DNA of 33,657 bases from Eubacteriales Family XIII. Incertae Sedis bacterium. GTDB lineage: Bacteria; Bacillota; Clostridia; Peptostreptococcales; Anaerovoracaceae. The position numbers and the translations under genes were made by a program. Under the pieces are notes generated by a model. The model did not search any database and was not told the DNA's origin. It was given only the letters and a program-made list of their open reading frames with translations. Shown one piece after another: positions 9,054 to 19,085 of this stretch (its first letter is position 1; each line of letters opens with the position of its first letter). The DNA lies in assembly GCA_031290775.1 (NCBI GenBank), contig JAITMX010000172.1:1-33657 (forward strand), in the 5' to 3' direction.

Positions 9054-10892
9054 TTATGCCCTGGTTATTTTGATGTGCTTGCGGATCGTTTCGGCGACCT
9101 GGTCAGGGTCGAGCGGCTTGGAGATATGCGCGTTCATACCGGCCCTTTTTGCTTTCTCGATGTCTTCACGGAACACATTTGCCGTCATGGCGATGATCGG
9201 GATGCCGGCGGCGCGCGGCAATCCGCTTGCACGGATTTGCCGCGTCGCTTCGTAACCGTCCATCACGGGCATCTGGATATCCATGAAGACCGCGTCGTAT
9301 TTTTCCGGGTTCGCAAGGAACGCCTCGACGCCTTCCTTGCCGTTATCCGCCATTTCAACGTTTGCGCCCATCTGCCCGAACATATTTTCGGCAATCATCT
9401 GGTTGATGTCGTTGTCTTCGACGAGCAGGAACAGTTTGCCTCTGCAATCCGGCCTGGTCTTGCTGCCCTTGTCTGTAATCAGCGTGCCGAGGGCGGTGTG
9501 TTCGCCGTCGTTTGCAGCGTTTTGCGACGCGTCCGCCCGGATATCAAAGATAAAGCTGCTGCCCTTCCCCGGCGTGCTTTCGACACGGATCGTGCCGTCC
9601 ATCAGCTCAACGAGCAGTTTTGAAATGGTCAGGCCAAGGCCCGTGCCGCCGTATTTGCGCATCGTGCTGCCATCTTCCTGCTCAAAAGGCTCGAAGAGCT
9701 TTTGGATGTTTTCCGGCGCAATCCCGATCCCTGTATCCCGTACGGAAAACTCGAGCCGCAAATGCTCCTGGCCTTGCCCGATCATTTTCGCGGACAAGGT
9801 GATGACGCCCTCCTCAGGCGTGAATTTCACCGCGTTTCCGAGCAGATTCATGAAAATCTGCGTCAGGTGCGTGCTGTCGCCCATGATGTATTGAGGCACG
9901 GCGCCGTCGATCTCAAATTTCAGATCGATATGCTTGCTCTCCGTCTGCGGCGCGATCATCGTATGGACGCCCGACAGCAGCTGCTGCAAATCGACATCGA
10001 TGTTTTCAAGCGCCATATGGCCGGCCTCGATTTTGGATATATCGAGAATATTGTTGATGAGCGAGAGCATATAGGACGAGCTTGATATGATGTTTTCGTT
10101 GTACGCGTGTATCTCGTCGATATCCCTCGAATCCCGGCCCATGCGCGAGAGGCCGATGATGGCGTTCATCGGCGTGCGTATTTCGTGGCTCATGCGCGAC
10201 AGGAAGTCGGTTTTCGCCATCGATGCCGCAAAGTACTCAGCGGCGCGCCTGCGCATGATGAAGATCAAGAGGATGCTGACCAGGATGACGGCTGCGAGCA
10301 GGACGACGAGCGCAACACTGATTCTCTGGTTTTGCCGGGTCACGCTGACCATGACATCGTCCCCGATATCCACGCAGGCGACCGCGTAAAGCTCCCCGTC
10401 GTTGTTGTACATCGGCGCGTAGGCCGACATGAGGCCCTCCCAGACGCCCGCGTAGTTGCCCATGACCGTGCTGACCGCCTCGCCGGCAAAGGTATGCATG
10501 ATATAGCCGTCCGGCTCCGTGACTTCGCCGACTTCGACGGGAAACTCGATGTCGTTGTCGGCAATATAGGTGTAGTCGTCGCCGGCCATACGCATATAAT
10601 AGGCAAATACGACGTCGTTGTACTCCGCAAATTCAAAGAGTTTTTCGCGCACCGCCGCGTAAGTCGCCGATTCGGCGTCCGCAGGCGTTCTGAGTTGGTC
10701 CAATTCTTCTTCCGTCACGAGCGCCGCGAGCGATTTTGCCGTCTGGATGAGGCGGTCGGAAACGTTTTCCTGCAGCATTTGGGTGTATTGGTTCATATAG
10801 ACGCGCGAAAACGCCGCCGTGAGAAACACGCCCGCCACAAGGACGATAAAAACAATGAATAGGACTCTCTCTTTTTCGATACTGGTTTTCAT
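9054..10892 (-). CDS. Membrane hybrid histidine kinase (Cache-like extracellular domain, HisKA, HATPase, REC)
   Basis: TM-bounded N-terminal region, H-box [20 protein letters not shown] boxes, REC domain [10 protein letters not shown]...[17 protein letters not shown]. Start set at [10 protein letters not shown] (10892). Confidence 0.93.
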   Translation of the reverse strand: MKTSIEKERVLFIVFIVLVAGVFLTAAFSRVYMNQYTQMLQENVSDRLIQTAKSLAALVTEEELDQLRTPADAESATYAAVREKLFEFAEYNDVVFAYYMRMAGDDYTYIADNDIEFPVEVGEVTEPDGYIMHTFAGEAVSTVMGNYAGVWEGLMSAYAPMYNNDGELYAVACVDIGDDVMVSVTRQNQRISVALVVLLAAVILVSILLIFIMRRRAAEYFAASMAKTDFLSRMSHEIRTPMNAIIGLSRMGRDSRDIDEIHAYNENIISSSSYMLSLINNILDISKIEAGHMALENIDVDLQQLLSGVHTMIAPQTESKHIDLKFEIDGAVPQYIMGDSTHLTQIFMNLLGNAVKFTPEEGVITLSAKMIGQGQEHLRLEFSVRDTGIGIAPENIQKLFEPFEQEDGSTMRKYGGTGLGLTISKLLVELMDGTIRVESTPGKGSSFIFDIRADASQNAANDGEHTALGTLITDKGSKTRPDCRGKLFLLVEDNDINQMIAENMFGQMGANVEMADNGKEGVEAFLANPEKYDAVFMDIQMPVMDGYEATRQIRASGLPRAAGIPIIAMTANVFREDIEKAKRAGMNAHISKPLDPDQVAETIRKHIKITRA

Positions 10893-10941
10893 CAAGCCAT
10901 CACCCGTCGCCATCCCCTCAACCACTACAATACAATGAATG

Positions 10942-12375
10942 CTATTCCACAATATTTTTCAGCACGATTGTTTTGACGCGCGTCATTTCCTCAAAGGTGC
11001 TCATGACGCCCTCCGTCCCGATGCCGCTGTATTTCCGGCCTCCGAAGGGCATCTCAAAGGAGCGGAAAAAGCTCGCGCCGTTGATGACGGCCGCGCCGGC
11101 TTCCATGCGGGAAGCGACTTTCCAGGCGCGCTTGAAATCCTGCGAGAACACGCAGCTTGAGAGGCCAAACACCGAGCTGTTCGCGATCTCGATCGCCTCC
11201 TCGTCCGTTCCGAACCCGATGATTGGGACGACCGGCGCGAAAATCTCCATGTCCTTTGCGACGTCCGCGTCTTTCGGGACGTCCGCAATGACCGTCGGGT
11301 CGTAATACGCGCCCCTGCGTTTGCCGCCGATCAGGATTTTCCCGCCTTGTTCGACTGTTTTGGCGACCTGCCCTTCGGTCTTGATTGCGGCGTTCTCGCT
11401 GATGAGGCAGGCAATTTGCGTGTCCTCCTCTGCGGGGTCGCCGTATTTGCGGGCTTTGATTTTTTCGATAACTTTTTGCGTGAAGGCCTCTTTGACGGCG
11501 TTTTGCACGATGAAGCGCTTGCTTGCGCAGCAGACCTGGCCCGTGTTGTACATCCTGCCCCAGATGAGCTCTTCCGCCGCGAGGTCTATATCGGCATCGT
11601 CAAGGACGATGAACGCGTCATTGCCCCCAAGCTCAAGGGCGCAGGGGATGAGGTTTTCGGCAGCGGCTTTCGCCGTTTCGATGCCGACCTCCGTGCTGCC
11701 TGTCAGCGTGATGAGGCCGATACGGCGGTCCTTGGCGATCTCCGCCTTGACCTTGCCGGGCGCCGTCACGCACCCGATAACGCCGGCCGGGACGCCGGCT
11801 TCCGCCAGCATGCCCGAAAGCCTGAGCAGTGTCAGTGGATTGTCCGACGAGGGCAAAACGATGGCCGCGTTGCCCATCATAAGCGCCGGCGCGACTTTTT
11901 GGTCAAAGAGGTCGCAGGGGAAATTGAACGGGATGATGCAGGCAACGACGCCTACGGGCTCGCGTGTGACGAGCTGCACGTTGTTTTGCTGCCCGGCCTC
12001 CGTCCCCGCCGGGATGATGCTGTCATAAAAATGCTTGGCGTGCTCGATAAAGCCCGAAAACCCGATGCGCACGTTGCCGATCTCCGCCCTGGCCTCGGCG
12101 ATCGGCTTGCCGTTTTCGGCGGACAGCGTCCGGGCGAGGCTTTCTTTGTTTTCGTCTACGATATCCAAAAAGCGGTATAGGATATTCGCGCGCTCGAAAA
12201 TGGGCACGCGCGCCCAGCTTTTCTGCGCAATGACGGCCGCGTCTACAGCGGCCCGTATGTCTTCCGGCGTCCCTTTCGGCACAGCTTCAATCACCTTGCC
12301 GGTCGCCGGGTTGGCCACGTCAAAGCGCTCTCCCGAAACGCTGTCCGTGAATTTTCCGTTTATAAGCATTTGCAT
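10942..12375 (-). CDS. NAD(P)-dependent aldehyde dehydrogenase (ALDH superfamily), copy 1
   Basis: [31 protein letters not shown], catalytic [25 protein letters not shown] 12375 has SD AAGGGAGGG. Confidence 0.93.
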   Translation of the reverse strand: MQMLINGKFTDSVSGERFDVANPATGKVIEAVPKGTPEDIRAAVDAAVIAQKSWARVPIFERANILYRFLDIVDENKESLARTLSAENGKPIAEARAEIGNVRIGFSGFIEHAKHFYDSIIPAGTEAGQQNNVQLVTREPVGVVACIIPFNFPCDLFDQKVAPALMMGNAAIVLPSSDNPLTLLRLSGMLAEAGVPAGVIGCVTAPGKVKAEIAKDRRIGLITLTGSTEVGIETAKAAAENLIPCALELGGNDAFIVLDDADIDLAAEELIWGRMYNTGQVCCASKRFIVQNAVKEAFTQKVIEKIKARKYGDPAEEDTQIACLISENAAIKTEGQVAKTVEQGGKILIGGKRRGAYYDPTVIADVPKDADVAKDMEIFAPVVPIIGFGTDEEAIEIANSSVFGLSSCVFSQDFKRAWKVASRMEAGAAVINGASFFRSFEMPFGGRKYSGIGTEGVMSTFEEMTRVKTIVLKNIVE

Positions 12376-12420
12376 AGTATTTCCCTCCCTTAGTGCTTCG
12401 CCGCATAGGCAACCTATGGG

Positions 12421-12587
12421 GCTCAGGCAGTGCTTGAAAATAACCTTTGCATTTGGCTTGTCTTTTTTCCGCCTGACTGCGTTCCAAAGCCTCGCTGTAC
12501 TACCAGTACAGCTACGTTTTGCGCCTTGCCAGCCGAAAAAAATCCTGCGCCAAATTTGCAAAGTTTATTTCCAAGCACTGCCTCAGG
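12421..12587. repeat. Long imperfect inverted repeat / MITE-like palindromic element
   Basis: CTCAGGCAGTGCTTGAAAATAACCTTTGC-ATTTGGC pairs with GCCAAATTTGCAAAGTTTATTTCCAAGCACTGCCTCAGG; apex GCTGTACT-ACC-AGTACAGC at 12494-12512. Confidence 0.8.
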
Positions 12588-13776
12588 CGCCGAGCGCCGT
12601 AAAACTCAGCATCAGCCCGCCCGTCGTATTGTTTCCGTCGTCTTCATAGCCGTATTCGCCAAAGGTGAACTCGACAATGAAAGGGATGTCCCCGGCAGCC
12701 GCCTTGATGCCTGCGGCGACTTCTTCGATGCGGCCCCCGATTCCCGCGCGCCTGCCGCCGCAGTGGACAAGGTGCAGCGCCGCCGGCTTCCGCCCGTGTT
12801 TTTCGATCAGCAGCGAAACGGTTTCATAGGCTGAACGGATGAGGTCGTCAACCGAGGCGTCCATCATGATGACCGTCGTTTTCTCGGCGAGGTTTGCGCC
12901 GATGGCCATCGAGAGGTCGGCGCCCCCGTTCATCGGGTGGCGTATCGCGGTGAGCTCGCCGAGCCGGTCTTTCACGCCGAGCGGGTTTGTGATCGTCGTC
13001 ACGAGCAGATTGCCGCCAAGGAGCGGGTCGAGCTCCGTAAAGCCACGCCATTCCGCGTATTTTTTGATGGCCGGGACGCCGTCGATTTCCACGAGCTCGC
13101 GATTCCCCCGTACTTTCGTGATTACGCCGTAATGTTCTGTTTCCGCGTAAGCGCCCGTAAAGAGATTTGTAAAGGCGCCCGGCGCGCTGTCCCAGAAAAA
13201 GGCGACCGCGACGCCTTCCGCCGCGACCATGCCGCCTGTGAACAGCGACCACTCGCCGGCAATCGTGTTGTCCGCCGCGCTGCCGCCAAAGAGGGGCGCG
13301 CGCCCGATCACGTCCTCAATGCCTTTCAGGAAAAATTCTTCCTCGCCGGGGTTTGCGGCCATATAGAAAAAGTCGGGCGCTTCGATCTTGCCGTCCGTCG
13401 GCTTGCCTGCGGCCGCAAGCGCCGCCTTCGCGACCTTGGCGCCGACAGCCCGCGCGTCCGCGCCGTCCTTTGGGCTTCCCGCGACGCCGACCGTCAGGCC
13501 GCCGCCCGCAAGGCAAAGCACGCCGACAAAACCGTTGTCGGATGAGATGTAGCCCTTTGGCGTAATCACGCCAGTGAAAGAGGTGTTGCCGACGAGCGGC
13601 ACACCCGGCAGCTCGCTTGCCACCGATTCCAGCAGCAAGCCCTGATCGTACTGGACCCCGCTGTAAACGAAGGCGAGTTTGATATCGCCCAGCCCTTGTT
13701 TTGCCGCCGCGGCCGCTTCGGCGCCCGCGCGCGAGACATCGGGATGAGTGCTTGATCCAACATTTGCATTATACAT
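12583..13776 (-). CDS. FIST N- and C-terminal domain signal-sensing protein
   Basis: FIST-like features: LAFVYSGVQYDQGLLLESVASELPGVPLVGNTSFTGVIT, FGGSAADNT, AVAFFWDSAPGAFTNLFTG, LHLVHCGGRRAGIGGRIEEVAAGI, FTFGEYGY. Confidence 0.8.
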   Translation of the reverse strand: MYNANVGSSTHPDVSRAGAEAAAAAKQGLGDIKLAFVYSGVQYDQGLLLESVASELPGVPLVGNTSFTGVITPKGYISSDNGFVGVLCLAGGGLTVGVAGSPKDGADARAVGAKVAKAALAAAGKPTDGKIEAPDFFYMAANPGEEEFFLKGIEDVIGRAPLFGGSAADNTIAGEWSLFTGGMVAAEGVAVAFFWDSAPGAFTNLFTGAYAETEHYGVITKVRGNRELVEIDGVPAIKKYAEWRGFTELDPLLGGNLLVTTITNPLGVKDRLGELTAIRHPMNGGADLSMAIGANLAEKTTVIMMDASVDDLIRSAYETVSLLIEKHGRKPAALHLVHCGGRRAGIGGRIEEVAAGIKAAAGDIPFIVEFTFGEYGYEDDGNNTTGGLMLSFTALGA

Positions 13777-13889
13777 GGTGTACTCCTTTCATGTTCCCCC
13801 AAACACAGTATTGCGTTTTGCTTGATAAGATATTCTATCATATGGCGGGCCGGGTGGGCACGATGTTTTTTGCAATCAGCATAGTTCCA

Positions 13890-14750
13890 TCATAGTTTTG
13901 TGTTGTCGACGAGGCGTGTGTCCCCGATATAAACGGCAAGCGCAATCAGGTTGCCGGCGCGTACGGAGGGGGCGGTTTCAAAAGTGAGCGGATCGACGAT
14001 TCCGACATAATCTATCCGTGCGCGCGGTTCGGCCTCAAGGATAGAGCGTATATGCGAGGCCAATACGCCCGGATCGGCCTCGCCGGATTCAAAGATGGCC
14101 TTTCCCTCGTTCAGTGCGCGAAAGAGGCAGCGCGCGGAGATGCGTTCATCTGCGCCGAGCCTCGCGTTCCTTGAGCTCATCGCAAGCCCGTCCGCTTCGC
14201 GTACGGTAGGGCAGCCGATGATTTCCACATTCAGGCAAAGCTCGGATGCCATCTTCTTGACGATGGCAAGCTGCTGCGCGTCTTTTTCGCCGAAGTAGGC
14301 GCGGTCCGGCGCACAGATGCCGAAAAGTTTTGTGACGACGGTCAGTACGCCGCGAAAATGGGAAGGGCGCGAGGCGCCGCAAAGCCTGTCCGAAATGCCC
14401 GTCATATCGACAAATGTCGAAAAGCCCTCCGGGTACATCTCTCTCTCGCCCGGCGCAAAAATGGCATCCGCGCCCGCCCCGAAAGCCGCCCGTGCGTCGG
14501 CATCGAGCGTTGCGGGGTAACGCGCAAGGTCGCCCGGGTCGTCAAATTGCATGGGATTGGCAAATACGCTGACGATCGCCTTGCCATTTTCCGCGCGCGC
14601 GCGCCGTACGAGGCTCAGATGGCCCGCGTGAAGCGCGCCCATCGTCGGGACGAGGCCGATGCTCTCCCCGCGCAGACGGGCGGCTCTTGCATAGGTTTGC
14701 ATATCGGAAACCGTGCGGATTATTATTTGGTCTTTGTTTTCCTTTGTCAT
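13890..14750 (-). CDS. panC: Pantothenate synthetase
   Basis: GLVPTMGALHAGHLSLVRRARAEN, VSVFANPMQFDDPGDLARYP, FRGVLTVVTKLFGICAPDRAYFGEKDAQQLAIV, MSSRNARL. Confidence 0.96.
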   Translation of the reverse strand: MTKENKDQIIIRTVSDMQTYARAARLRGESIGLVPTMGALHAGHLSLVRRARAENGKAIVSVFANPMQFDDPGDLARYPATLDADARAAFGAGADAIFAPGEREMYPEGFSTFVDMTGISDRLCGASRPSHFRGVLTVVTKLFGICAPDRAYFGEKDAQQLAIVKKMASELCLNVEIIGCPTVREADGLAMSSRNARLGADERISARCLFRALNEGKAIFESGEADPGVLASHIRSILEAEPRARIDYVGIVDPLTFETAPSVRAGNLIALAVYIGDTRLVDNTKL

Positions 14751-15640
14751 TTCAGCAGTGTTTTCATTTCCGAATAATCGCGGCTTGGGTTTTTCTTTTG
14801 CGCCGCCTCCGCCAGTATGCGCGAAAGCAGCAGGTAACTCTCTCGCTCGTCGCCCGAAAGCGCCTCAAGGTGGCGGGCAGCCGTCGCCGCGTCGGCGCGC
14901 TCGACCGGGCCCGTGAGTGCAAGGACGGGCCCGAGCGCCGCGATGTTTTCCGCGTTTTCGAGAAAGAGTGCGCGCCACGCGCTCTCAGCAAAGGCGTCGT
15001 CCAGACCGCAGGCTTTGAAAGTTTTCGTACCCGCGTATGCGAGCGCGCAGACGAGATTGCTGACCATGACGGACGCCGCGTGATAAAGCGTTTTTTGCGC
15101 CGCGTCGATTTCGCGGAAAGGGTTGCCGAGCGCGGAGAGCAACTCGCCCGCGAAGTGCGCGAAAGGTTCGTCGCCCTCCGTCGTAAAGAAAGCGCCGTCC
15201 AATTTTTTGTAAGCGCTTGTCCGGTCGTATATGGCCGCGAGCGGGTGGATTGATCCGAAAAAAATGTTGGCATCAAGGGGGCGGGGGCCAAATACCCGGG
15301 CGCCCAAACTGCCGCTGCAATGCCCGATGCAAAGGGGTCTGCCCCGCCTTGCCTGTCTATCCAGGAGTTCGTCGGACATCTGCCGCCAAGCCTCCGCAAT
15401 CGCGCCGTCCGGGACGGTCAGCAGCAAGAGGTCGCTTTCCGCCGCAAGCCCGGCCGCAGAGCCGTACGCCCGCCCGCCCGCAAACGCCGCAGCCTCACAT
15501 GCCGAGGCTTTGTCGCGGCTCACGTAGCCGGCCACTTCAAAGCCGCTTTTTGCGCAGCCCCGGTTGCCGCGCTCCGTGATATGGCGTCCAAAACCATACC
15601 CTACTTTTCCCGCTCCGATGAAGCCGATCTTCGCTGTCAT
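14747..15640 (-). CDS. Rossmann-fold / DUF2520 protein, candidate PanG-type ketopantoate reductase
   Basis: [18 protein letters not shown] Rossmann motif; [10 protein letters not shown]...[33 protein letters not shown] typical of DUF2520; overlaps panC start by 4 nt. Confidence 0.78.
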   Translation of the reverse strand: MTAKIGFIGAGKVGYGFGRHITERGNRGCAKSGFEVAGYVSRDKASACEAAAFAGGRAYGSAAGLAAESDLLLLTVPDGAIAEAWRQMSDELLDRQARRGRPLCIGHCSGSLGARVFGPRPLDANIFFGSIHPLAAIYDRTSAYKKLDGAFFTTEGDEPFAHFAGELLSALGNPFREIDAAQKTLYHAASVMVSNLVCALAYAGTKTFKACGLDDAFAESAWRALFLENAENIAALGPVLALTGPVERADAATAARHLEALSGDERESYLLLSRILAEAAQKKNPSRDYSEMKTLLK

Positions 15641-17295
15641 GAAAAATACTTCCTGAGCTCGCAGATCACCTGCTCGTACATGATGGGTTTCCCTATGTGC
15701 CCGTTCATGCCGGCGGCGATGCAGTTTTCGATATCTTCGCGAAACACGTTTGCAGTCATCGCAACGATCGGTATGCTTGCCGCATTCATCGCTTCGGATG
15801 CCCGGATCAGCCGTGTCGCTTCAAGCCCGTCCATTTCGGGCATTTGCATATCCATGAAAATCAAATCATATTTCCCGGGATCCCCTTTGAAAAGCTCGAC
15901 AGCCTGAACGCCGTTTTCTGCGGATTCGACGGCCACATTTGTGGACTCGAGCAGGGAGACGAGGATTTCGCGGTTGATGTCGACATCCTCGGCGAGCAGG
16001 ATCGTACGCCCCGAAAAATCGCTTTCTTCGGGGCTCTCCGCCTCCGATGCCCCAGCCTCGTATCCCAGTTCCATCGTAATCGAAAATGTGGAGCCCTTGC
16101 CGGGCTCGGAGACGACTTCGATATCGCCGCCCATCATTTCCGCAATGCGTTTTGCAATCGCGAGCCCCAGCCCTGTGCCGCCGTATTTGCGGGTGGCGCT
16201 GCTTTCGGCTTGCTCGAAAGCGCGAAACAGGCGGGTGCGCTGTTCATTCGCGATGCCGATCCCGGTATCCGTCACGCAGATGCGGATGGCGCAGCGGCCG
16301 TTTTCGAGATGTTCGAGGCTTGCATCCAATGCGACCCGGCCCTTCTCGGGTGTGAATTTCACAGCATTGTCAAGGATGATGGTGACAACCTGCGCAATGC
16401 GTTGTGCATCGCCGACGAGGGTTTTCGGGATGCGTTCGTCCACGGCCCACGAAAGCTGATGGCGCTTTTCGTCGGCGCGGAAAGCAAAGTCGTCGATCAC
16501 GCGCATGACGAGCGCTTCAAAGTCAAACGCCGCCGGGGAAATCTCAAGGCTATCGGCCTCCAGCTTTGACATATCAAGAATATTGTTGATCACGCCGAGT
16601 AGATGCCGCGACGCGTCATCGATCTTTTTGAAAGCATAGTCTTTTTTTTCGATGTCTGCCGTCGCCTTGCCGATGGCAGACATACCGATGATCGCGTTCA
16701 TCGGCGTACGCATCTCGTGGCTCATATTGGACAAAAATTCGCTTTTGGCGCGGTTTGCCCGCTCCGCCTGTTCGCGCGCTTCTTCAAGATCCGTGACATC
16801 GTGAAAAATGATGATCGTCCCGGCGGCATTTTGTCCCTCGTCTGTCATCGGGGTAATGTGGACAATGTATTCGCGCGAGCTGAGGTTTTCATCAAGCCGC
16901 ACGAAAGTTTCAAAGCGAAACGGCTCACCCGTCTCAGCCGATTCGTCGTGCAGTATAATCAGGTTTTTGACCCAGTCCTGCCCATTATACTTTACAAATA
17001 CTTCGGCTAACGGTTTTCCGATCGCATCTGCGGCATTCAAGACGCCGAATGTTGTCAAAAGGATGTCTGTGCTGTACGCAACGCGGCCATTTTTGTCGAG
17101 TAGCAAGATGCCGTTCGGGCTGTTTGCGAGCAGCAGTTTCAGATAGCGGTCACGTTCCCGTTGCGCAAGCATACGCGCAGCAAGCTGGTTTGCTTTTGCG
17201 TTCGCGATGGCCCGCTCCTGCACGATCGTCTTCTCAAGATGATTGATCTGCCGTTCGAGGCGCAGTATAGTGTTTTTGTATTGTTGATCTTCCAT
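15637..17295 (-). CDS. Soluble PAS-containing hybrid histidine kinase (PAS, HisKA, HATPase, REC)
   Basis: N-terminal coiled coil, PAS ([23 protein letters not shown]), H-box [45 protein letters not shown]...[12 protein letters not shown]. Confidence 0.93.
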   Translation of the reverse strand: MEDQQYKNTILRLERQINHLEKTIVQERAIANAKANQLAARMLAQRERDRYLKLLLANSPNGILLLDKNGRVAYSTDILLTTFGVLNAADAIGKPLAEVFVKYNGQDWVKNLIILHDESAETGEPFRFETFVRLDENLSSREYIVHITPMTDEGQNAAGTIIIFHDVTDLEEAREQAERANRAKSEFLSNMSHEMRTPMNAIIGMSAIGKATADIEKKDYAFKKIDDASRHLLGVINNILDMSKLEADSLEISPAAFDFEALVMRVIDDFAFRADEKRHQLSWAVDERIPKTLVGDAQRIAQVVTIILDNAVKFTPEKGRVALDASLEHLENGRCAIRICVTDTGIGIANEQRTRLFRAFEQAESSATRKYGGTGLGLAIAKRIAEMMGGDIEVVSEPGKGSTFSITMELGYEAGASEAESPEESDFSGRTILLAEDVDINREILVSLLESTNVAVESAENGVQAVELFKGDPGKYDLIFMDMQMPEMDGLEATRLIRASEAMNAASIPIVAMTANVFREDIENCIAAGMNGHIGKPIMYEQVICELRKYFS

Positions 17296-17370
17296 AAATA
17301 TCTATTTTATCATACCCATACGGCAAACGATATGGGCGCATGGCATGGCACGTTTTGGATAGTTGTTACT

Positions 17371-17496
17371 TTGTAACTGCTCAGACACCATGCAATTGCC
17401 CGTCATTGCGAGGGAGCGCAGCGACCGCGGCAATCCATTATCCACTGGATTGCTTCGCTTCGCTCGCAATGACGGTTAGTGTCTGAACTGTTGCAA
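17371..17496. repeat. MITE-like element copy A: 18-bp imperfect TIRs around a 74-bp palindromic core (17401-17474)
   Basis: Core CGTCATTGCGAGGGAGCGCAGCGACCGCGGCAATCCATTATCCACTGGATTGCTTCGCTTCGCTCGCAATGACG; TIRs TTGTAACTGCTCAGACAC / GTGTCTGAACTGTTGCAA (15/18). Core repeated at 33561-33634. Confidence 0.88.
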
Positions 17497-17513
17497 GCGG
17501 TGCGCGTATTCGG

Positions 17514-18116
17514 TTATTTCGAATCCAAAACGATTGCGTCAAAAGGGCATATTTTCACGCATTTGCGGCAACCGATGCACACGGCCGAAATGCGCATCTT
17601 TCCATCCGGCGCCAGTATCGCGCCGACGGGGCAGATTTTCACGCACATCCGGCAACTCCTGCAGTGAGGCTCGTCGATTATTGCCTTGTGTCCACCCCCC
17701 GTGTGCCTGTCTGGATGCAGGCCCCGATCCACTGCGTGGTGTTTTTGCGCGGCGGAAAACAGTACGGGCGGCGTTTCTTTCGGCGCCGTCCACGCACAGG
17801 CGCCGCTTGCCTCTGTCCGCAGGCGCAGGCCCTTTTCGCGGTCTACGCGCAAGATTGCGAAGCCGAGCTCTTCGCCGGTCGCGGCATCCTCGACACGGCC
17901 CCAGCGCTCCTCGACCAGCCAATCGGTGACGTATTGGTCAAAGCCGACCTGGCGGATCCAGCGGCCCCCGTCAAGCAGGTAGTATTTGGCTTCGTTTGCC
18001 TCTTTTGACGCCACGGCGCGGAAAATATTTTCGCCGCCGTATTCGTGCGGTGTTTCGGAAAAAAAGCCGGTGCGGATTTTGTACGCCTTGGTGTCCATCA
18101 TCTTTGTATCCATCAT
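17514..18116 (-). CDS. Protein with C-terminal 2x[4Fe-4S] ferredoxin domain
   Basis: CRSCRMCVKICPVGAI and CIGCRKCVKICPFDAI. ATG 18116 overlaps the upstream stop as TGATG. Confidence 0.88.
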   Translation of the reverse strand: MMDTKMMDTKAYKIRTGFFSETPHEYGGENIFRAVASKEANEAKYYLLDGGRWIRQVGFDQYVTDWLVEERWGRVEDAATGEELGFAILRVDREKGLRLRTEASGACAWTAPKETPPVLFSAAQKHHAVDRGLHPDRHTGGGHKAIIDEPHCRSCRMCVKICPVGAILAPDGKMRISAVCIGCRKCVKICPFDAIVLDSK

Positions 18117-19066
18117 CAATCAGCCGCGAGGTTCCTGTCCGCGAAACGCTCCTTCCATTTGCCCGCCGGGCAATAGATGAGGCATTTGTCGCATTTCCAT
18201 TTGGGATAATGGTCGAGGCCTTCCCAGTGGTTGACGGGCTTTTTCGCGAATGCCTCTGCCAGGCTTGCGTCCGTAGGCTCTTCATGTTCGACCGAATCAA
18301 TATAATCTTCTATGCCCCCGTATTCTTTGCGGAGCGCGCACGCCGCGACGATACAGCGGTTTAGGCGCACATCGGCCGCTTTGCGAAGCACGCCGCCCGC
18401 GCCGAGCGTCCGGCTTTGCCCTGTGTCAGGGCCCGGTATCGCGTTCACGGGGCAGCGCCCCACGCAGATGAGGCAGGACTCGCCGCCGCAAATCGGCGCG
18501 CCGCCCCTCGGCGCGTCAAATTCAAGCGGCATCGATGTGATGACCGCCCCGAAATGCACGCGCGGGCCGTACTCCTCGGTCAGCAGCCTTCCGCTCCAGC
18601 CGTAGTCGCCCAAGCCCGCGGCGAAAGCCGCGCGCTCGATGTTGAAAGGCAGACCGACCTTGAAAGGCGCCGCGAAAGCGGGGACGGGCACGGACAGCGG
18701 GACGCCGGCCTGCATCGGCCCTGAGGGCAGCGGGCAGGCGACGTATCCGTAGCTGCGCTCGATATGCTGGGCGAGGTCGAAAGTCCGGAAGAGCATCGCC
18801 GCGTTCGGCGCGAGGTCTGCGCTATAGGCGCTGTAAATTGCCCTGGCGGGGAGGCTCCCGTCTTCAAAATACCGGAAAGCGGCCTGTGTGCCGCCGTCAG
18901 GAACACGGTAGGCGTACACGATTGCCGAGCGCGCCCCCGGCAGGATGTCCGATGGCCGATGGCCTTCCGGCTCGTCTTCAAGCAGCCCCGCGTCACAGAC
19001 GCCGGCCAGATCCATGTCGAGGTCTTCGAGGATGAATTTTTTGATTTTCGCGGTTTCGTTTGTCAT
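18116..19066 (-). CDS. Epoxyqueuosine-reductase-like 4Fe-4S double-cluster protein (copy 2)
   Basis: EGHRPSDILPGARSAIVYAYRVP, CGGESCLICVGRCPVNAI, KWKCDKCLIYCPAGKWKERF. Confidence 0.8.
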   Translation of the reverse strand: MTNETAKIKKFILEDLDMDLAGVCDAGLLEDEPEGHRPSDILPGARSAIVYAYRVPDGGTQAAFRYFEDGSLPARAIYSAYSADLAPNAAMLFRTFDLAQHIERSYGYVACPLPSGPMQAGVPLSVPVPAFAAPFKVGLPFNIERAAFAAGLGDYGWSGRLLTEEYGPRVHFGAVITSMPLEFDAPRGGAPICGGESCLICVGRCPVNAIPGPDTGQSRTLGAGGVLRKAADVRLNRCIVAACALRKEYGGIEDYIDSVEHEEPTDASLAEAFAKKPVNHWEGLDHYPKWKCDKCLIYCPAGKWKERFADRNLAAD

Positions 19067-19085
19067 GTCGTTTTGCCTCTGCTCA

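Noticed and set aside
12376-12561. 62-aa N-terminal extension of aldehyde dehydrogenase copy 1
   Set aside because: It is translation of the palindromic repeat element; ATG 12375 has a strong SD and begins the conserved ALDH sequence.
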